DNA of 64,000 nucleotides from an uncultured Faecalibacterium sp. (GCA_934513205.1 CAKSWU010000008.1:1-64000), one strand, 5' to 3'; positions 51,318-59,991 are shown, numbered from the stretch's first letter. Notes: generated by a model from the sequence alone, not told the origin. Made by a program: numbers and translations.

Positions 51318-51479
51318 ATGGACACACAGGACAACTGGCAGGCTTTTGTCTGTACCGGAAATATTCTTCGTTATCTGGATTACAGGCTGCAGATGCCTTC
51401 GGAAAAACGACCCACGGGAGGTGCAGCGGATGGAACCCTTTGTCACGATGGGACTGGTCCTGCGGGAGACAACCTATAA
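51318..51479 (+). CDS. YqzL-like small protein between era and recO
   Basis: A 53-residue frame starting at ATG 51318, with GGGGAGAGG 8 bases upstream. The sequence begins MDTQDNWQAFVCTGNILRYL, resembling the small YqzL family of Firmicutes (Trp-x-x-Phe-x-x-Thr-Gly-Asn-x-x-x-Tyr-Leu), whose Bacillus gene lies between era and recO. Its 3' part overlaps the start of recO by 50 bases in another frame. Function unknown. The tail after residue 30 is not conserved in YqzL as I know it. Confidence 0.65.
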   Translation: MDTQDNWQAFVCTGNILRYLDYRLQMPSEKRPTGGAADGTLCHDGTGPAGDNL

Positions 51480-52176
51480 GGAAGCCGACCGCATCCTGAC
51501 CATCCTTACGCCGAAACTGGGTGTGATCTCCGCAATGGCGCGAAACAGTATGCGCATCACAAACAAACTGTTCAGCGGCTGCGGGTTGTTCTGCTACTCG
51601 GAATTCACCCTTGTAAAGGGCCGCAGCATGTATGTCGTTCAAGAAGCGGATGTGGAAAAAGTCTTTTACGATGTCTCCAAAACGCTGGAGGGCGTCAGCG
51701 TTGCCATGTATATGGCGGAGATCGCGTACACGCTTCTGCCCACCGGACAGGAAGCCGAAAAGGAGCTTCGCCTGATCCTCAACTGTCTGTACATGATCAG
51801 CAAGAACAAGGCAGACCCCCGGGTGGTCAAAGCAGTTTTTGAGTTGCGGACCATGAGCGAGTGCGGCTTTATGCCTCAGATTGCCTGCTGCCGGGATTGC
51901 GGAGCTTATGACGGAGACAAGTTTTATATGGATGCGCAAGAAGGGCATCTTCTTTGTGAATCCTGTGCCGCAAAGGAAGGCAGAGCCTGCAATCTGGACC
52001 GGGGTGCTTTGTATGCACTGCGGCATATCTGCCTTGTGGATGACAAGAAAATATTTGCTTTTAAAATATCTCTGGGCAGTCTGGCAAAACTATCCGGCGC
52101 AGCGGAACAGTATGCATTGGTCCATCTGGATAAGCCGCTGAAAACCTACAGTTTTCTCAAGTCAGTCATGCCCTGA
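51430..52176 (+). CDS. recO: DNA repair protein RecO
   Basis: 248 residues from ATG 51430 (GGGAGG upstream). It has an N-terminal OB fold (about 1-80; VLRETTYKEADRILTILTP) and a C-terminal helical domain with a four-cysteine zinc site (CCRDCG, then CESCAAK). It mediates RecA loading with RecR in recombinational repair. Position after era is usual. The start overlaps a small frame (51318-51479). Confidence 0.93.
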   Translation: MEPFVTMGLVLRETTYKEADRILTILTPKLGVISAMARNSMRITNKLFSGCGLFCYSEFTLVKGRSMYVVQEADVEKVFYDVSKTLEGVSVAMYMAEIAYTLLPTGQEAEKELRLILNCLYMISKNKADPRVVKAVFELRTMSECGFMPQIACCRDCGAYDGDKFYMDAQEGHLLCESCAAKEGRACNLDRGALYALRHICLVDDKKIFAFKISLGSLAKLSGAAEQYALVHLDKPLKTYSFLKSVMP

Positions 52177-52191
52177 CCAAAAAAGGAATCT

Positions 52192-54603
52192 ATGGAAAAA
52201 AGTTACTTAAAGACACTGGAACTGGACAAGATCATTGCCCGCGCCGCAGAGGGCTGCGTTTGCAAGGAAGCACGTGAAATGCTTTTGCAGTTGGAGCCGC
52301 AGTGTGACCCGGACGAAGTCCGTTACGCATTGGATCAAACCGATGCCATCAATACGCTGTTGATCAAGAATGGTTCACCTCGCTTTGGCGGTGTAGAGGG
52401 TGTCCGTCAGCTGGCGGCACGCGCTGTCAAGGGCGGTGTGCTGTCCATGGGCGATCTGCTGATGGTGGCAGGCGCTTTGCGCAATTTTCAGAACCTGACC
52501 AGCTGGTATGGCGCTTCTGACCACGATGCACTGCCGACCGATGATCTGTTCTATGCGCTGGCACCGCAGCCCGGTCTGGAGCAGCAGATCTCCAGCGCGA
52601 TTCTGGCACCGGATGCCATGGCAGACACGGCATCCCACACCCTGAATGATCTGCGCAAAAAGATCCGTGCTACTGAAAACAGCATTCGCGACCGACTGGA
52701 GAGCATGGTCCGCAACATGGATACCTCCAAATATCTGCAGGAAAGCGTGGTCTCCATGCGCAATGGCCGCTACGTTGTGCCGGTCAAGAGCGAATACCGC
52801 AGTGAGGTGAGCGGCATCATCCACGATGTGTCCTCGACCGGTGCCACGGTCTTTGTGGAACCGCAGGCTGTTGTGGAGGCAAATGCCCGCATCCTGCAAT
52901 ACCGCGCGCAGGAAGCACAGGAGATCGAGCGCATTCTGGTGGCCTTTACGGCACAGGTGGCAGACATTGAGCCGCAGTTCCAGTACAGCTATAAAGCGAT
53001 GCTGGACATTGATGTCCTGCTTGCAAAGGCCCGGTTGGCACTGGATCTGAAGGCCTTCAAGCCCATCGTTCGTACGGACAGCTCGTTCTCACTGATCCGC
53101 GCCCGACATCCGCTGATCGATCCCCAAAAGTGCGTTCCTGTGGATATTGCACTGGGCCGTGACTATGACTCTCTCATTATTACCGGCCCCAATACCGGCG
53201 GCAAAACGGTCACATTGAAAACCGCCGGTCTGCTGTGCGCCATGGCGCAATGCGGTTTTCTGATCCCTGCGGATGAACGCAGCGAGATCTGCGTGTTTGA
53301 TGAGTTTCTGGTGGACATTGGCGATGAGCAGAGCATTGAACAAAGCCTTTCCACCTTCTCCGGTCACATGAAAAAGATCACCGGTATTCTGGAACTTGCC
53401 ATGCCGCACACCCTTGTTCTGCTGGACGAGCTGGGTGCCGGAACGGACCCCGCTGAGGGTGCTGCGCTGGCAGTCGCTATCATTGAGGAACTGCGCCGCC
53501 GCGGAGTGCTGCTGATGGCGACCACGCACTACGCAGAGCTAAAGGTTTTTGCGCTGGAGACAAAAGGCGTTGTCAACGCTAGCTGTGAGTTTGATCTGGA
53601 GACCCTGCGCCCCACCTACAAGCTCAGCGTGGGCGTACCGGGAAAATCCAACGCGTTCCTCATCAGCGAGAAGCTGGGTATCCCGGGACGTGTCATCGAA
53701 GCCGCGCAGCAGCATCTGTCCGCAGAGGATAAGCGGCTGGATGCAGTGTTGGGACAGCTGGACGATCTGAAGCTGCAGCTAAAAGAGAGCCAGAATGAAG
53801 TGGAAGCGCTGAAAAATGAAGCGTCGCATCAGTTGGAAGCAGCCCGGAAGAAGCGGGATGAGTTGATCCAGCAGGGCGAAAATGAGCTGGAAGCAGCCCG
53901 TGCAAAGGCGCGTGCACTGGCACAGCAGGTGGAAAGTCAGGCATACGCCTTGACTGATGAGCTGCGTCAGCTGCAGAAGGACGAGCGCATGAGCACCCAG
54001 CAGAAGGCACAGCGTGCCCGTGAGATCGCCAAAAAAGAGTCGGAAAAGCTTTTTGTCGGCACCGAAGTCGTGCACAACCCGGTCAAGGAATTTGTGCCAC
54101 TGAAGGAAGTCAAAGTGGGGCAGGAGGTTTGCATTGCAGAGCTGAACCAGTTGGCTACGGTGCTTTCGCTGCCGGATAAAAATGGAGATGTTCTGGTACG
54201 CGCCGGGATCATCAAGACCAAGATCCCGCTCAAGGGCCTGAAGCAGCCGGAAAAGCTGGTGAAGGAAAAGCAGCCACAGACCAAGGCGCAGCAGCGTTAC
54301 TCCCGCCTGACCGGAGATGCAAACCGGGCAAACGGCAGGGTAGAGCGGGTGCAGCGTTCTGCCAAAATGGAATGCAATCTGTTGGGATTGACCGTGGACG
54401 AGGCACTTTCGGAGGTGGATTCCTTTATTGACCGTGCAATCTTGAACGGTCAGACGGTAATCTACCTGATCCACGGCAATGGCACTGGGGCTTTGCGTAC
54501 CGCTATCCACAAACATCTGCGTGGAAATCGGATGGTCAAAAGCTTCCGCCTTGGTCGTTATGGCGAAGGCGAGAGCGGCGTAACGGTTGTAGAACTGAAA
54601 TAA
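52192..54603 (+). CDS. mutS2: Endonuclease MutS2
   Basis: 803 residues: a MutS core with ATPase Walker A GPNTGGKTVTLKT (about 331-343) and LLDELGAGTDPAEG, a long coiled-coil segment (about 515-625), and the C-terminal Smr nuclease domain (about 725-803) with LDL-type region LLGLTVDEAL and IHGNGTGALR. It lacks the mismatch-recognition domain of MutS. MutS2 suppresses homologous recombination or rescues collided ribosomes, depending on the organism. AAAAAAGGAA precedes the ATG, 15 bases after recO. Confidence 0.95.
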   Translation: MEKSYLKTLELDKIIARAAEGCVCKEAREMLLQLEPQCDPDEVRYALDQTDAINTLLIKNGSPRFGGVEGVRQLAARAVKGGVLSMGDLLMVAGALRNFQNLTSWYGASDHDALPTDDLFYALAPQPGLEQQISSAILAPDAMADTASHTLNDLRKKIRATENSIRDRLESMVRNMDTSKYLQESVVSMRNGRYVVPVKSEYRSEVSGIIHDVSSTGATVFVEPQAVVEANARILQYRAQEAQEIERILVAFTAQVADIEPQFQYSYKAMLDIDVLLAKARLALDLKAFKPIVRTDSSFSLIRARHPLIDPQKCVPVDIALGRDYDSLIITGPNTGGKTVTLKTAGLLCAMAQCGFLIPADERSEICVFDEFLVDIGDEQSIEQSLSTFSGHMKKITGILELAMPHTLVLLDELGAGTDPAEGAALAVAIIEELRRRGVLLMATTHYAELKVFALETKGVVNASCEFDLETLRPTYKLSVGVPGKSNAFLISEKLGIPGRVIEAAQQHLSAEDKRLDAVLGQLDDLKLQLKESQNEVEALKNEASHQLEAARKKRDELIQQGENELEAARAKARALAQQVESQAYALTDELRQLQKDERMSTQQKAQRAREIAKKESEKLFVGTEVVHNPVKEFVPLKEVKVGQEVCIAELNQLATVLSLPDKNGDVLVRAGIIKTKIPLKGLKQPEKLVKEKQPQTKAQQRYSRLTGDANRANGRVERVQRSAKMECNLLGLTVDEALSEVDSFIDRAILNGQTVIYLIHGNGTGALRTAIHKHLRGNRMVKSFRLGRYGEGESGVTVVELK

Positions 54604-54612
54604 CCCAGTAAG

Positions 54613-54645
54613 GACTGCCTTTTGAAAAATTGGCAGTCTTTTTTT
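54613..54645 (+). terminator. Intrinsic terminator after mutS2
   Basis: GACTGCC (54613-54619) pairs with GGCAGTC (54632-54638), followed by seven T residues. Confidence 0.85.
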
Positions 54646-54646
54646 G

Positions 54647-54677
54647 TTGCAGTGCAAGGGAAAGGCGAGTATACTCG
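54647..54677 (+). promoter_or_regulatory. Promoter of the cwlD-like gene, with a palindrome over the -10
   Basis: TTGCAG at 54647-54652, 17 bases, TATACT at 54670-54675. The perfect palindrome CGAGTATACTCG (54666-54677) covers the -10, suggesting a repressor site. Confidence 0.5.
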
Positions 54678-54721
54678 TATTATATAAATAGGAATGTAAA
54701 ACGAACAGGAAGTAAAGCTTT

Positions 54722-55579
54722 ATGCCAACCAGCCAGCGCAGACCAGTAAATAAACATAGCAAACGTAAAACGCACCGCTGCAAAACGAGGAACCGGTTTT
54801 TACACGGTTTGCTGTTTGTTTTTGCGGCACTGATGCTCTGTTTCGGCCTGTTTTTATGGAAGGCGGCGCTGGAACTGAACGCGCCCGCAGAACCTGCAGT
54901 CTCGGCCGCAGAGGATGATTTTCGCCCTGTTGTGGGCGACCCACCGTATCGGGTGGCAATAGACGCCGGGCATGGCGGCAGCGACCCGGGCGCAAGGGGA
55001 GTAGTCGAGGAAAAGCAGGTCACCGCAGCTACGGCTGCTGCGCTGCTTCAATGGTTAGAGCAGGACCCGAATTACATTCCGTTGCAGACCCGGGAAAGCT
55101 TTGATGCAACCGCCACGCCTGCCCAGCGTGCAGCCGCAGCCAGCGCCCAAAACCCGCAGCTGTTGCTGTCCATCCACGGCAATTCCGCAGCCAATGGCTC
55201 TACGGCATCCGGCTTTGAATGCTATCCGGCAGTGCCCGGACGTACATGGCATCAGGAAAGCTTTTATTTTGCAAGACTGTTGGCCGGTGGAATGCAAAGC
55301 ATCGGTGCAAAGCTGCGCGGACGTGGGGGAGTGCGGTACATTTATTATCTGGAAAACGACCAGAAGCAGCTGGTGGAGAATACCTACACACAGGTGCGGC
55401 CTGAGCGCAGCTTTACGCTGCTGGAGGATGTGGATTGTCCCGCAGTGTTGGCAGAGCAGTGCTTTGTAACGAATGCCGAGGATGTAGAGCGCTTTGGTAG
55501 CGAGGAGAGCTGCAAGATTGTGGCGCGCATTTATTACGAAGCCATCTGTGCATACTTTGGAACACAGCCGTGCTCGTAA
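54722..55579 (+). CDS. N-acetylmuramoyl-L-alanine amidase (Amidase_3, CwlD-like)
   Basis: A 285-residue protein with a basic cytoplasmic N-terminus, one membrane anchor (about 28-50) and an Amidase_3 domain. IDAGHGGSDPGARG contains the first zinc His, a Glu follows in VVEEKQV, LLSIHGNS carries the second His, and a Glu near the end (VLAEQCFVTN) is catalytic. It cuts the amide between MurNAc and the peptide. The size and single-domain layout resemble CwlD, needed for spore-cortex muramic lactam, but vegetative wall amidases share this layout. ATG 54722 is about 45 bases from the proposed promoter. Confidence 0.85.
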   Translation: MPTSQRRPVNKHSKRKTHRCKTRNRFLHGLLFVFAALMLCFGLFLWKAALELNAPAEPAVSAAEDDFRPVVGDPPYRVAIDAGHGGSDPGARGVVEEKQVTAATAAALLQWLEQDPNYIPLQTRESFDATATPAQRAAAASAQNPQLLLSIHGNSAANGSTASGFECYPAVPGRTWHQESFYFARLLAGGMQSIGAKLRGRGGVRYIYYLENDQKQLVENTYTQVRPERSFTLLEDVDCPAVLAEQCFVTNAEDVERFGSEESCKIVARIYYEAICAYFGTQPCS

Positions 55580-55995
55580 CGACAGAAACGAACAAGGGCC
55601 TTTGAACGTCAATCATAAGAGGGAAAGGGCCCCTAATTTCGTTGACATTATAATTCGTATAATGCACGTTATGCGAAAGACAGGGAAGCGAAAATACCTC
55701 TTTTTCGGGATTTCCGCATTTTGCTGTTTTTCTGCGCTGCCAACCGTATGACTCTTTGATCTTGGTATCTTTTGCATTGAACGTGTTTTTCTGCACATTT
55801 CTGTTGCAATTTGCGTACAAGCCATTTTTATCGACTCGTATTCCTGTTTCTGATCATTCTATGCTGCTGCGCTGCAGATTTATTTTGGATCGCTGCAGGA
55901 TATCTTGAAATAGCAAACGCCTGACGAACTGCTCGTGTTGCAGTCAGTCAGGCGTTTGGATCTTGTTGCGATGTCAAGCTGGTGTGTGTTGCAGG
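55580..55995. other. 416-base intergenic region between the amidase and the recombinase
   Basis: No credible gene. It contains the imperfect repeat AAGGGCCTTT/AAAGGGCCC near 55593-55632, an inverted pair ATTATA/TATAAT (55648-55663) next to TTGACA at 55642, and a hairpin (55915-55957). The spacing of TTGACA and TATAAT (10 bases) is wrong for a promoter. Composition is AT-rich. Confidence 0.55.
55915..55957 (-). terminator. Hairpin downstream of the tyrosine recombinase gene
   Basis: AAACGCCTGAC (55915-55925) and GTCAGGCGTTT (55947-55957), perfect 11-base arms. On the minus strand it lies about 40 bases after the stop and runs into TTTGCTATTT. Confidence 0.65.
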
Positions 55996-57234
55996 TTACG
56001 ATTCCTGGTCGTCTTTTTTCCGATGAGTCAGTTCTAATCCCAATCCCTCTTTGGCGGCACCCTCCAGTGCAGGCATCGGACCTGCTGCATCCATATCACG
56101 TCCATCGCTCAAAAGCGGCGTTCCTTCGTTGGACTTCTTTGAAGCAGACGAAGGATTTCCGGTGTTCTCCCCTGTCTCCATCTTCGATCCTGTTGTATCC
56201 AAGCTGGTCTTTTTGACGTTCTTGCGTGTAACTTTGCTCAGAGGGTTCTCCTCGATAGCGGACCGCACCTGAAATTCCTGCAGGTGCGTGTAAATTTGCG
56301 TGGTGGAAACGCTGCTGTGACCCAAAAGCTGTTTCAAGGTCAGGATATCAACATTACCAGTCTGGTACATCAACGTTGCCGCTGTATGACGCAGCTTGTG
56401 GGTCGAGAAGCCTTTCAGTCCAGCCACCTTCATGGCACCGGTTACCAGCTGCTCCACTCTTCGGTTACAGATCCGCTCCTTGCGCCGCCGTGTAATGAAT
56501 ACAGCACGTTCCTGCGGGAGCAGCCCTTCCATCGTATTTCGCTTGTGAAGATAGGCTTGCAGAGCGTCCATACAAGCGTCATTCAGATAGACCATTCGCT
56601 CTTTGTGTCCTTTTCCGAACAGGCGGATCTGTCGGTTTTCCAAGTCAACATCCTCCAGATCCATCCCCACAAGTTCTGCCAGACGCATCCCGCAGTTCAG
56701 AAATAACACCACCATACAGTAATCCCGTTCCGGGAAATCGCTCTGGGTCTGAGTGCTTTCCAAAAGATCCATCGACTGTTCTGCGGTCAGATACTTTGGC
56801 AGAACCTTGTCCTGCTTTGGAGGATGAATGGCAGCTGTTGGGTCTTGTTCCAGCTTGTTGACCTGATTGACCAGATAGTCGTAAAAGCCGTGAAGGCTGG
56901 CAAGCCGCCGTGCAGTGGAAGATTTCTTGTTTCCACATTCGCTGCCAAGAAAATACAGGTATTCGTAGATGTCTTCCTTCGTTACGCTGGCCCAGAATGC
57001 GGTATCCAGTCCTTTCGGGTCGATATCCTTCAGTTCACTGTCCTCCGGCACAAGCCCGCGGCGGCGTTTCATAAAACGGCTGAATCCGCGCAGATCACAA
57101 TAATAGCTGAACGCCGTATTTGCGCTTTTGCCCGCAATGACTTCCAAATACCGCACATAAGCCACGATATCGGCAGAAGCATCCTCGAATGGTTTGTGTT
57201 TTCCGGGATTTTTTTCATCAAGATAAATCGACAT
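55996..57234 (-). CDS. Tyrosine recombinase (XerC/XerD family) with long C-terminal tail
   Basis: 412 residues. A SAM-like N-terminal domain (about 18-125) precedes the catalytic domain, in which all active residues can be seen: Arg184, Lys208, His279, Arg282, His306 and Tyr315 (HKLRH, LLGHSS, TQIYTH). Residues after about 335 form an extra, polar, low-complexity tail not found in standard 295-305-residue XerC/XerD. It follows radA by 9 bases, AGAGGA overlapping the radA stop, so it is in the radA operon and is unlikely to be a mobile-element integrase. Chromosome dimer resolution is the likely role; no dif-like site was recognised nearby. Confidence 0.88.
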   Translation of the reverse strand: MSIYLDEKNPGKHKPFEDASADIVAYVRYLEVIAGKSANTAFSYYCDLRGFSRFMKRRRGLVPEDSELKDIDPKGLDTAFWASVTKEDIYEYLYFLGSECGNKKSSTARRLASLHGFYDYLVNQVNKLEQDPTAAIHPPKQDKVLPKYLTAEQSMDLLESTQTQSDFPERDYCMVVLFLNCGMRLAELVGMDLEDVDLENRQIRLFGKGHKERMVYLNDACMDALQAYLHKRNTMEGLLPQERAVFITRRRKERICNRRVEQLVTGAMKVAGLKGFSTHKLRHTAATLMYQTGNVDILTLKQLLGHSSVSTTQIYTHLQEFQVRSAIEENPLSKVTRKNVKKTSLDTTGSKMETGENTGNPSSASKKSNEGTPLLSDGRDMDAAGPMPALEGAAKEGLGLELTHRKKDDQES

Positions 57235-57243
57235 ACGTTCCTC

Positions 57244-58656
57244 TTATAAACGATCTGTTTTCAGGGCGTTGATGGCCTCGCTGATATAAGCAGCGCCGAT
57301 CAGCTGCATCCCCGGATAGTCCGCAGGGTCTAGATGATTCAGGCTGTGTTTTGGGATCACAGCGCGCTCAAACCCGATGCGCTCCGCCTCGTGCAGACGT
57401 TGCTCCAGATTGGGAACGCTGCGTACTTCCCCGCCCAGACCAACTTCGCCGATCGCGATCAGTTTATCGCTGACCGGACGGTCCAGCAGCGACGAGACCA
57501 TGCTCAAGCAAACGGAAAGGTCACAGGCGGTATCCCGCAGCGCAATGCCGCCCACAATGTTTACATAGACGTCCAGATTGCCAAAAAAGTATCCTGCACG
57601 CTTTTCCAGCACGGCAATGAGCAGATTCATGCGGTTATAATCATATCCGCTGCAAGCCCGCCGGGGTGCCGGGAAATTGGTTTTGGTCGCCAAAGCCTGG
57701 ATCTCACTCAGGATGGGGCGGCTGCCTTCTATGGTGCAGGCAACACAGTTTCCGGAAACCCCCAGTGGGCGTCCTTCCAGCAGCATCTGGGACGGGTTTT
57801 CGATCTCGGCAAGGCCCTGTCCTGTCATATCGAACATGCCCAGCTCGTTGGTGGAGCCATAGCGGTTCTTGGCGGCCCGCAGGATGCGGTAGGGCAGCAT
57901 CTTGTCCCCTTCAAAATACAGCACCGTGTCCACGATGTGCTCCATGACCTTCGGTCCGGCAATGGCACCGTCCTTGTTCACATGTCCCACGATAAACATG
58001 GGAATCTCCTGCTTTTTTGCCACGGCAAGCAATCGCGCCGCGCTTTCCTTCACCTGACTGACTGTTCCTGAAGAGGATGCAATATCCATGCAGCGCATCG
58101 TCTGGATGGAGTCGATGACCACAAGATCAGGCTTTTCTTTTTCGATCAGACCGCAGATCTCGTCCACATCGTTTTCCGCCGCAAGAAAGATATTCTCCTG
58201 TGGGACTTTCAGACGTGCTGCGCGCAGCTTGACCTGCCGCACAGACTCCTCGCCGGTGATATACAGCACGCTGTGCTGACTGGAAATGGCCCCGCAAAGC
58301 TGCAGCAGCATGGTAGATTTGCCCACGCCCGGTTCACCGCTCAGCAGAACCACGCCGCCAAGTACAATGCCCCCGCCCAAGACCCGGTCCAGCTCTGAGA
58401 TACCGGTCAGGATACGGCTCTTTTCTTCGGTAGTGCTGATCTCGGAAAGTCGTTTTGCCGTCAGCGTGGTAACGCCCTCCTGTCGCGCCGCCGCAGCTTG
58501 GCGGGCAGCCGGTGTCCCTGCTTTCGGGGCCTCGGCCACCACATCTTCGTTCATGGTATTCCAGCTGCCGCAGCTCGGGCAGCGCCCCATCCAACGGGGG
58601 CTTGTCTCTCCACAGTTGGAGCAGACATAGACGGTTTTCAATTTCGGCTCTTTCAT
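57244..58656 (-). CDS. radA: DNA repair protein RadA/Sms
   Basis: 470 residues from ATG 58656 (GCAGGAGCG upstream). N-terminal zinc finger Cys12, Cys15, Cys26, Cys29 (VCSNCGE, RCPSCGSW), RecA-type ATPase with GEPGVGKST, the RadA-specific KNRYGS motif and a C-terminal Lon-protease-like domain. It promotes branch migration in recombination. Its own promoter lies upstream. Confidence 0.97.
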   Translation of the reverse strand: MKEPKLKTVYVCSNCGETSPRWMGRCPSCGSWNTMNEDVVAEAPKAGTPAARQAAAARQEGVTTLTAKRLSEISTTEEKSRILTGISELDRVLGGGIVLGGVVLLSGEPGVGKSTMLLQLCGAISSQHSVLYITGEESVRQVKLRAARLKVPQENIFLAAENDVDEICGLIEKEKPDLVVIDSIQTMRCMDIASSSGTVSQVKESAARLLAVAKKQEIPMFIVGHVNKDGAIAGPKVMEHIVDTVLYFEGDKMLPYRILRAAKNRYGSTNELGMFDMTGQGLAEIENPSQMLLEGRPLGVSGNCVACTIEGSRPILSEIQALATKTNFPAPRRACSGYDYNRMNLLIAVLEKRAGYFFGNLDVYVNIVGGIALRDTACDLSVCLSMVSSLLDRPVSDKLIAIGEVGLGGEVRSVPNLEQRLHEAERIGFERAVIPKHSLNHLDPADYPGMQLIGAAYISEAINALKTDRL

Positions 58657-58692
58657 GGAACGCTCCTGCAACTTTAACATAACATTTTTCTT

Positions 58693-58721
58693 ATTGTAGC
58701 ATATCCGCCTCTTCCCTGCAA
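58693..58721 (-). promoter_or_regulatory. Promoter of radA
   Basis: On the minus strand TTGCAG (plus 58716-58721), 17 bases, TACAAT (plus 58693-58698), just downstream of the SpoIIM-like gene. Confidence 0.7.
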
Positions 58722-58728
58722 GAAACTC

Positions 58729-59502
58729 TTATTGCAGCACCCGGCCTTCCAGACAGGCCAGCCCAACTGCAGTGCCGCACAAGGGCACAAGAAGAACGAG
58801 TGTCAACAAATACTGTCGGAGCAGCATGGCGGCTCCTGCACGAACACCCGCCGGGGCATGTGCGGCATGAAGTACATAGGACCGGATGTTCCCACTGACA
58901 CGCAGCGATACACAGCCCAGAACGCACAGAGACGCAGTGGCTGCTGCGGAAGGGAGCATCGTCAGCACTGCAAAAAAGGTGCGCATCGCCGGGCTTGTTC
59001 CGGAAAAAAGCTGGACCACCAGCAGTCCATTCCCTGTTCCATAGAGCATCGCCGCCAGAACGATAAGTGACGGCCCAAACACAGAAAAGCCAAGCAAAAG
59101 CAGAACGGTGGCTGCGACCAAAAGGGTCAGATACTCCGTTACAAAAAGCACCGCTGCAGGGTGGGTGTCAGAAACAGCGAACAGCGCCCTCCACATCTGT
59201 AGATAATACTGTGCCCACGGGAGATGCCGGATATCACACAGAGCACAAAGCACGCCTGCAGCAGCCGTGCCCACCAAAAACGCCCCGGCAAGAAGCCAGC
59301 AATCCATCGAAGAAAGCAGATCCGATCGAGCAGTCGGAGACGCTGCGTTCCGTCCGCTGCTGACGCTTTTTTGTGCCGACAGCTCCGGGCAGGGATCGTC
59401 TGTGATAGCGGGAGAATGGGCGCTTTGCGGCAAAAGATCGAGAGTTGCTTTCGCTGGTATCACATCCTTCGGCGCACACGGTGCTGCATCGTAGATCCAC
59501 AT
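58729..59502 (-). CDS. SpoIIM-like membrane protein (tentative)
   Basis: A 257-residue protein. The first 65 residues are a poorly structured, Pro/Ser-rich region; then about five hydrophobic segments. LLLLGFSVFGPSLIVLAAMLYGTGNGLL resembles in outline the glycine-rich helix pair of SpoIIM/stage II sporulation protein M, part of the peptidoglycan-degrading DMP complex in engulfment. The similarity is by eye and weak. AGAAGGAGG precedes ATG 59502. It lies between the YrzE-like gene and radA on the minus strand. Confidence 0.5.
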   Translation of the reverse strand: MWIYDAAPCAPKDVIPAKATLDLLPQSAHSPAITDDPCPELSAQKSVSSGRNAASPTARSDLLSSMDCWLLAGAFLVGTAAAGVLCALCDIRHLPWAQYYLQMWRALFAVSDTHPAAVLFVTEYLTLLVAATVLLLLGFSVFGPSLIVLAAMLYGTGNGLLVVQLFSGTSPAMRTFFAVLTMLPSAAATASLCVLGCVSLRVSGNIRSYVLHAAHAPAGVRAGAAMLLRQYLLTLVLLVPLCGTAVGLACLEGRVLQ

Positions 59503-59523
59503 TGCTCATTCCTCCTTCTGTTT

Positions 59524-59922
59524 TCAGCCGCCGGAGCGTTTTTGGGTATGGCATCGAATGCCGAGTGCTCCACCAAGACTGCCACACAGGAGCACGACCA
59601 CCGCACGCAGCAGCAGGGCATTTTCAAGGATCAGCCCGGACGGAAGGTTTGACGCGATCAACAACAGCACAAACAGCAGTCCCTGCTCTGCTCCGCAAAA
59701 CAGCCCACGTTTTTTCTGCCAAAATGCTGCCAGCCAGCCGCTGCAAAAACTGCCGATCCCCAGCGATGCGGTCGCCAGTGGAACCGCCGCCATGCCAGAA
59801 CAACGGCGGGACGCCATCCACTCCGCCGCAGCGAACAGGCATAGAACCGTCATCAGGACACCCGCAAGCCCAGCCAGCAGAACGACGCGGAGCCGGGCGG
59901 GGACATTTGTTCTATCAGACAT
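59524..59922 (-). CDS. TIGR04086 family membrane protein (YrzE-like)
   Basis: A 132-residue membrane protein with four hydrophobic segments, starting RLRVVLLAGLAGVLMTVLCLF and ending LLCGSLGGALGI, matching the length and layout of the YrzE/TIGR04086 group, encoded next to yajC in Bacillus, as here. Function unknown. Its Shine-Dalgarno GGGAGG lies within the 3' arm of the hairpin at 59925-59967. Confidence 0.7.
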   Translation of the reverse strand: MSDRTNVPARLRVVLLAGLAGVLMTVLCLFAAAEWMASRRCSGMAAVPLATASLGIGSFCSGWLAAFWQKKRGLFCGAEQGLLFVLLLIASNLPSGLILENALLLRAVVVLLCGSLGGALGIRCHTQKRSGG

Positions 59923-59924
59923 AA

Positions 59925-59967
59925 AAACACGCCTCCCTGCCAGAACTCTATGCAGGGAGGCGTGTTT
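59925..59967 (-). terminator. Terminator after yajC whose 3' arm includes the yrzE ribosome binding site
   Basis: AAACACGCCTCCCTGC (59925-59940) and GCAGGGAGGCGTGTTT (59952-59967), perfect 16-base arms. On the minus strand the stem ends in GTTTTT directly before ATG 59922. Confidence 0.85.
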
Positions 59968-59991
59968 ATTATGCGTTTTGGAAAGATGGAT

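Noticed and set aside
55613..55825. Short frames in the amidase-recombinase gap
   Set aside because: No ribosome binding site, no plausible promoter spacing, and overlapping frames on both strands without family features.
55996..57234. Tyrosine recombinase as integrase of a mobile element
   Set aside because: It is embedded in the radA operon, with no tRNA, direct repeats, excisionase or cargo nearby.
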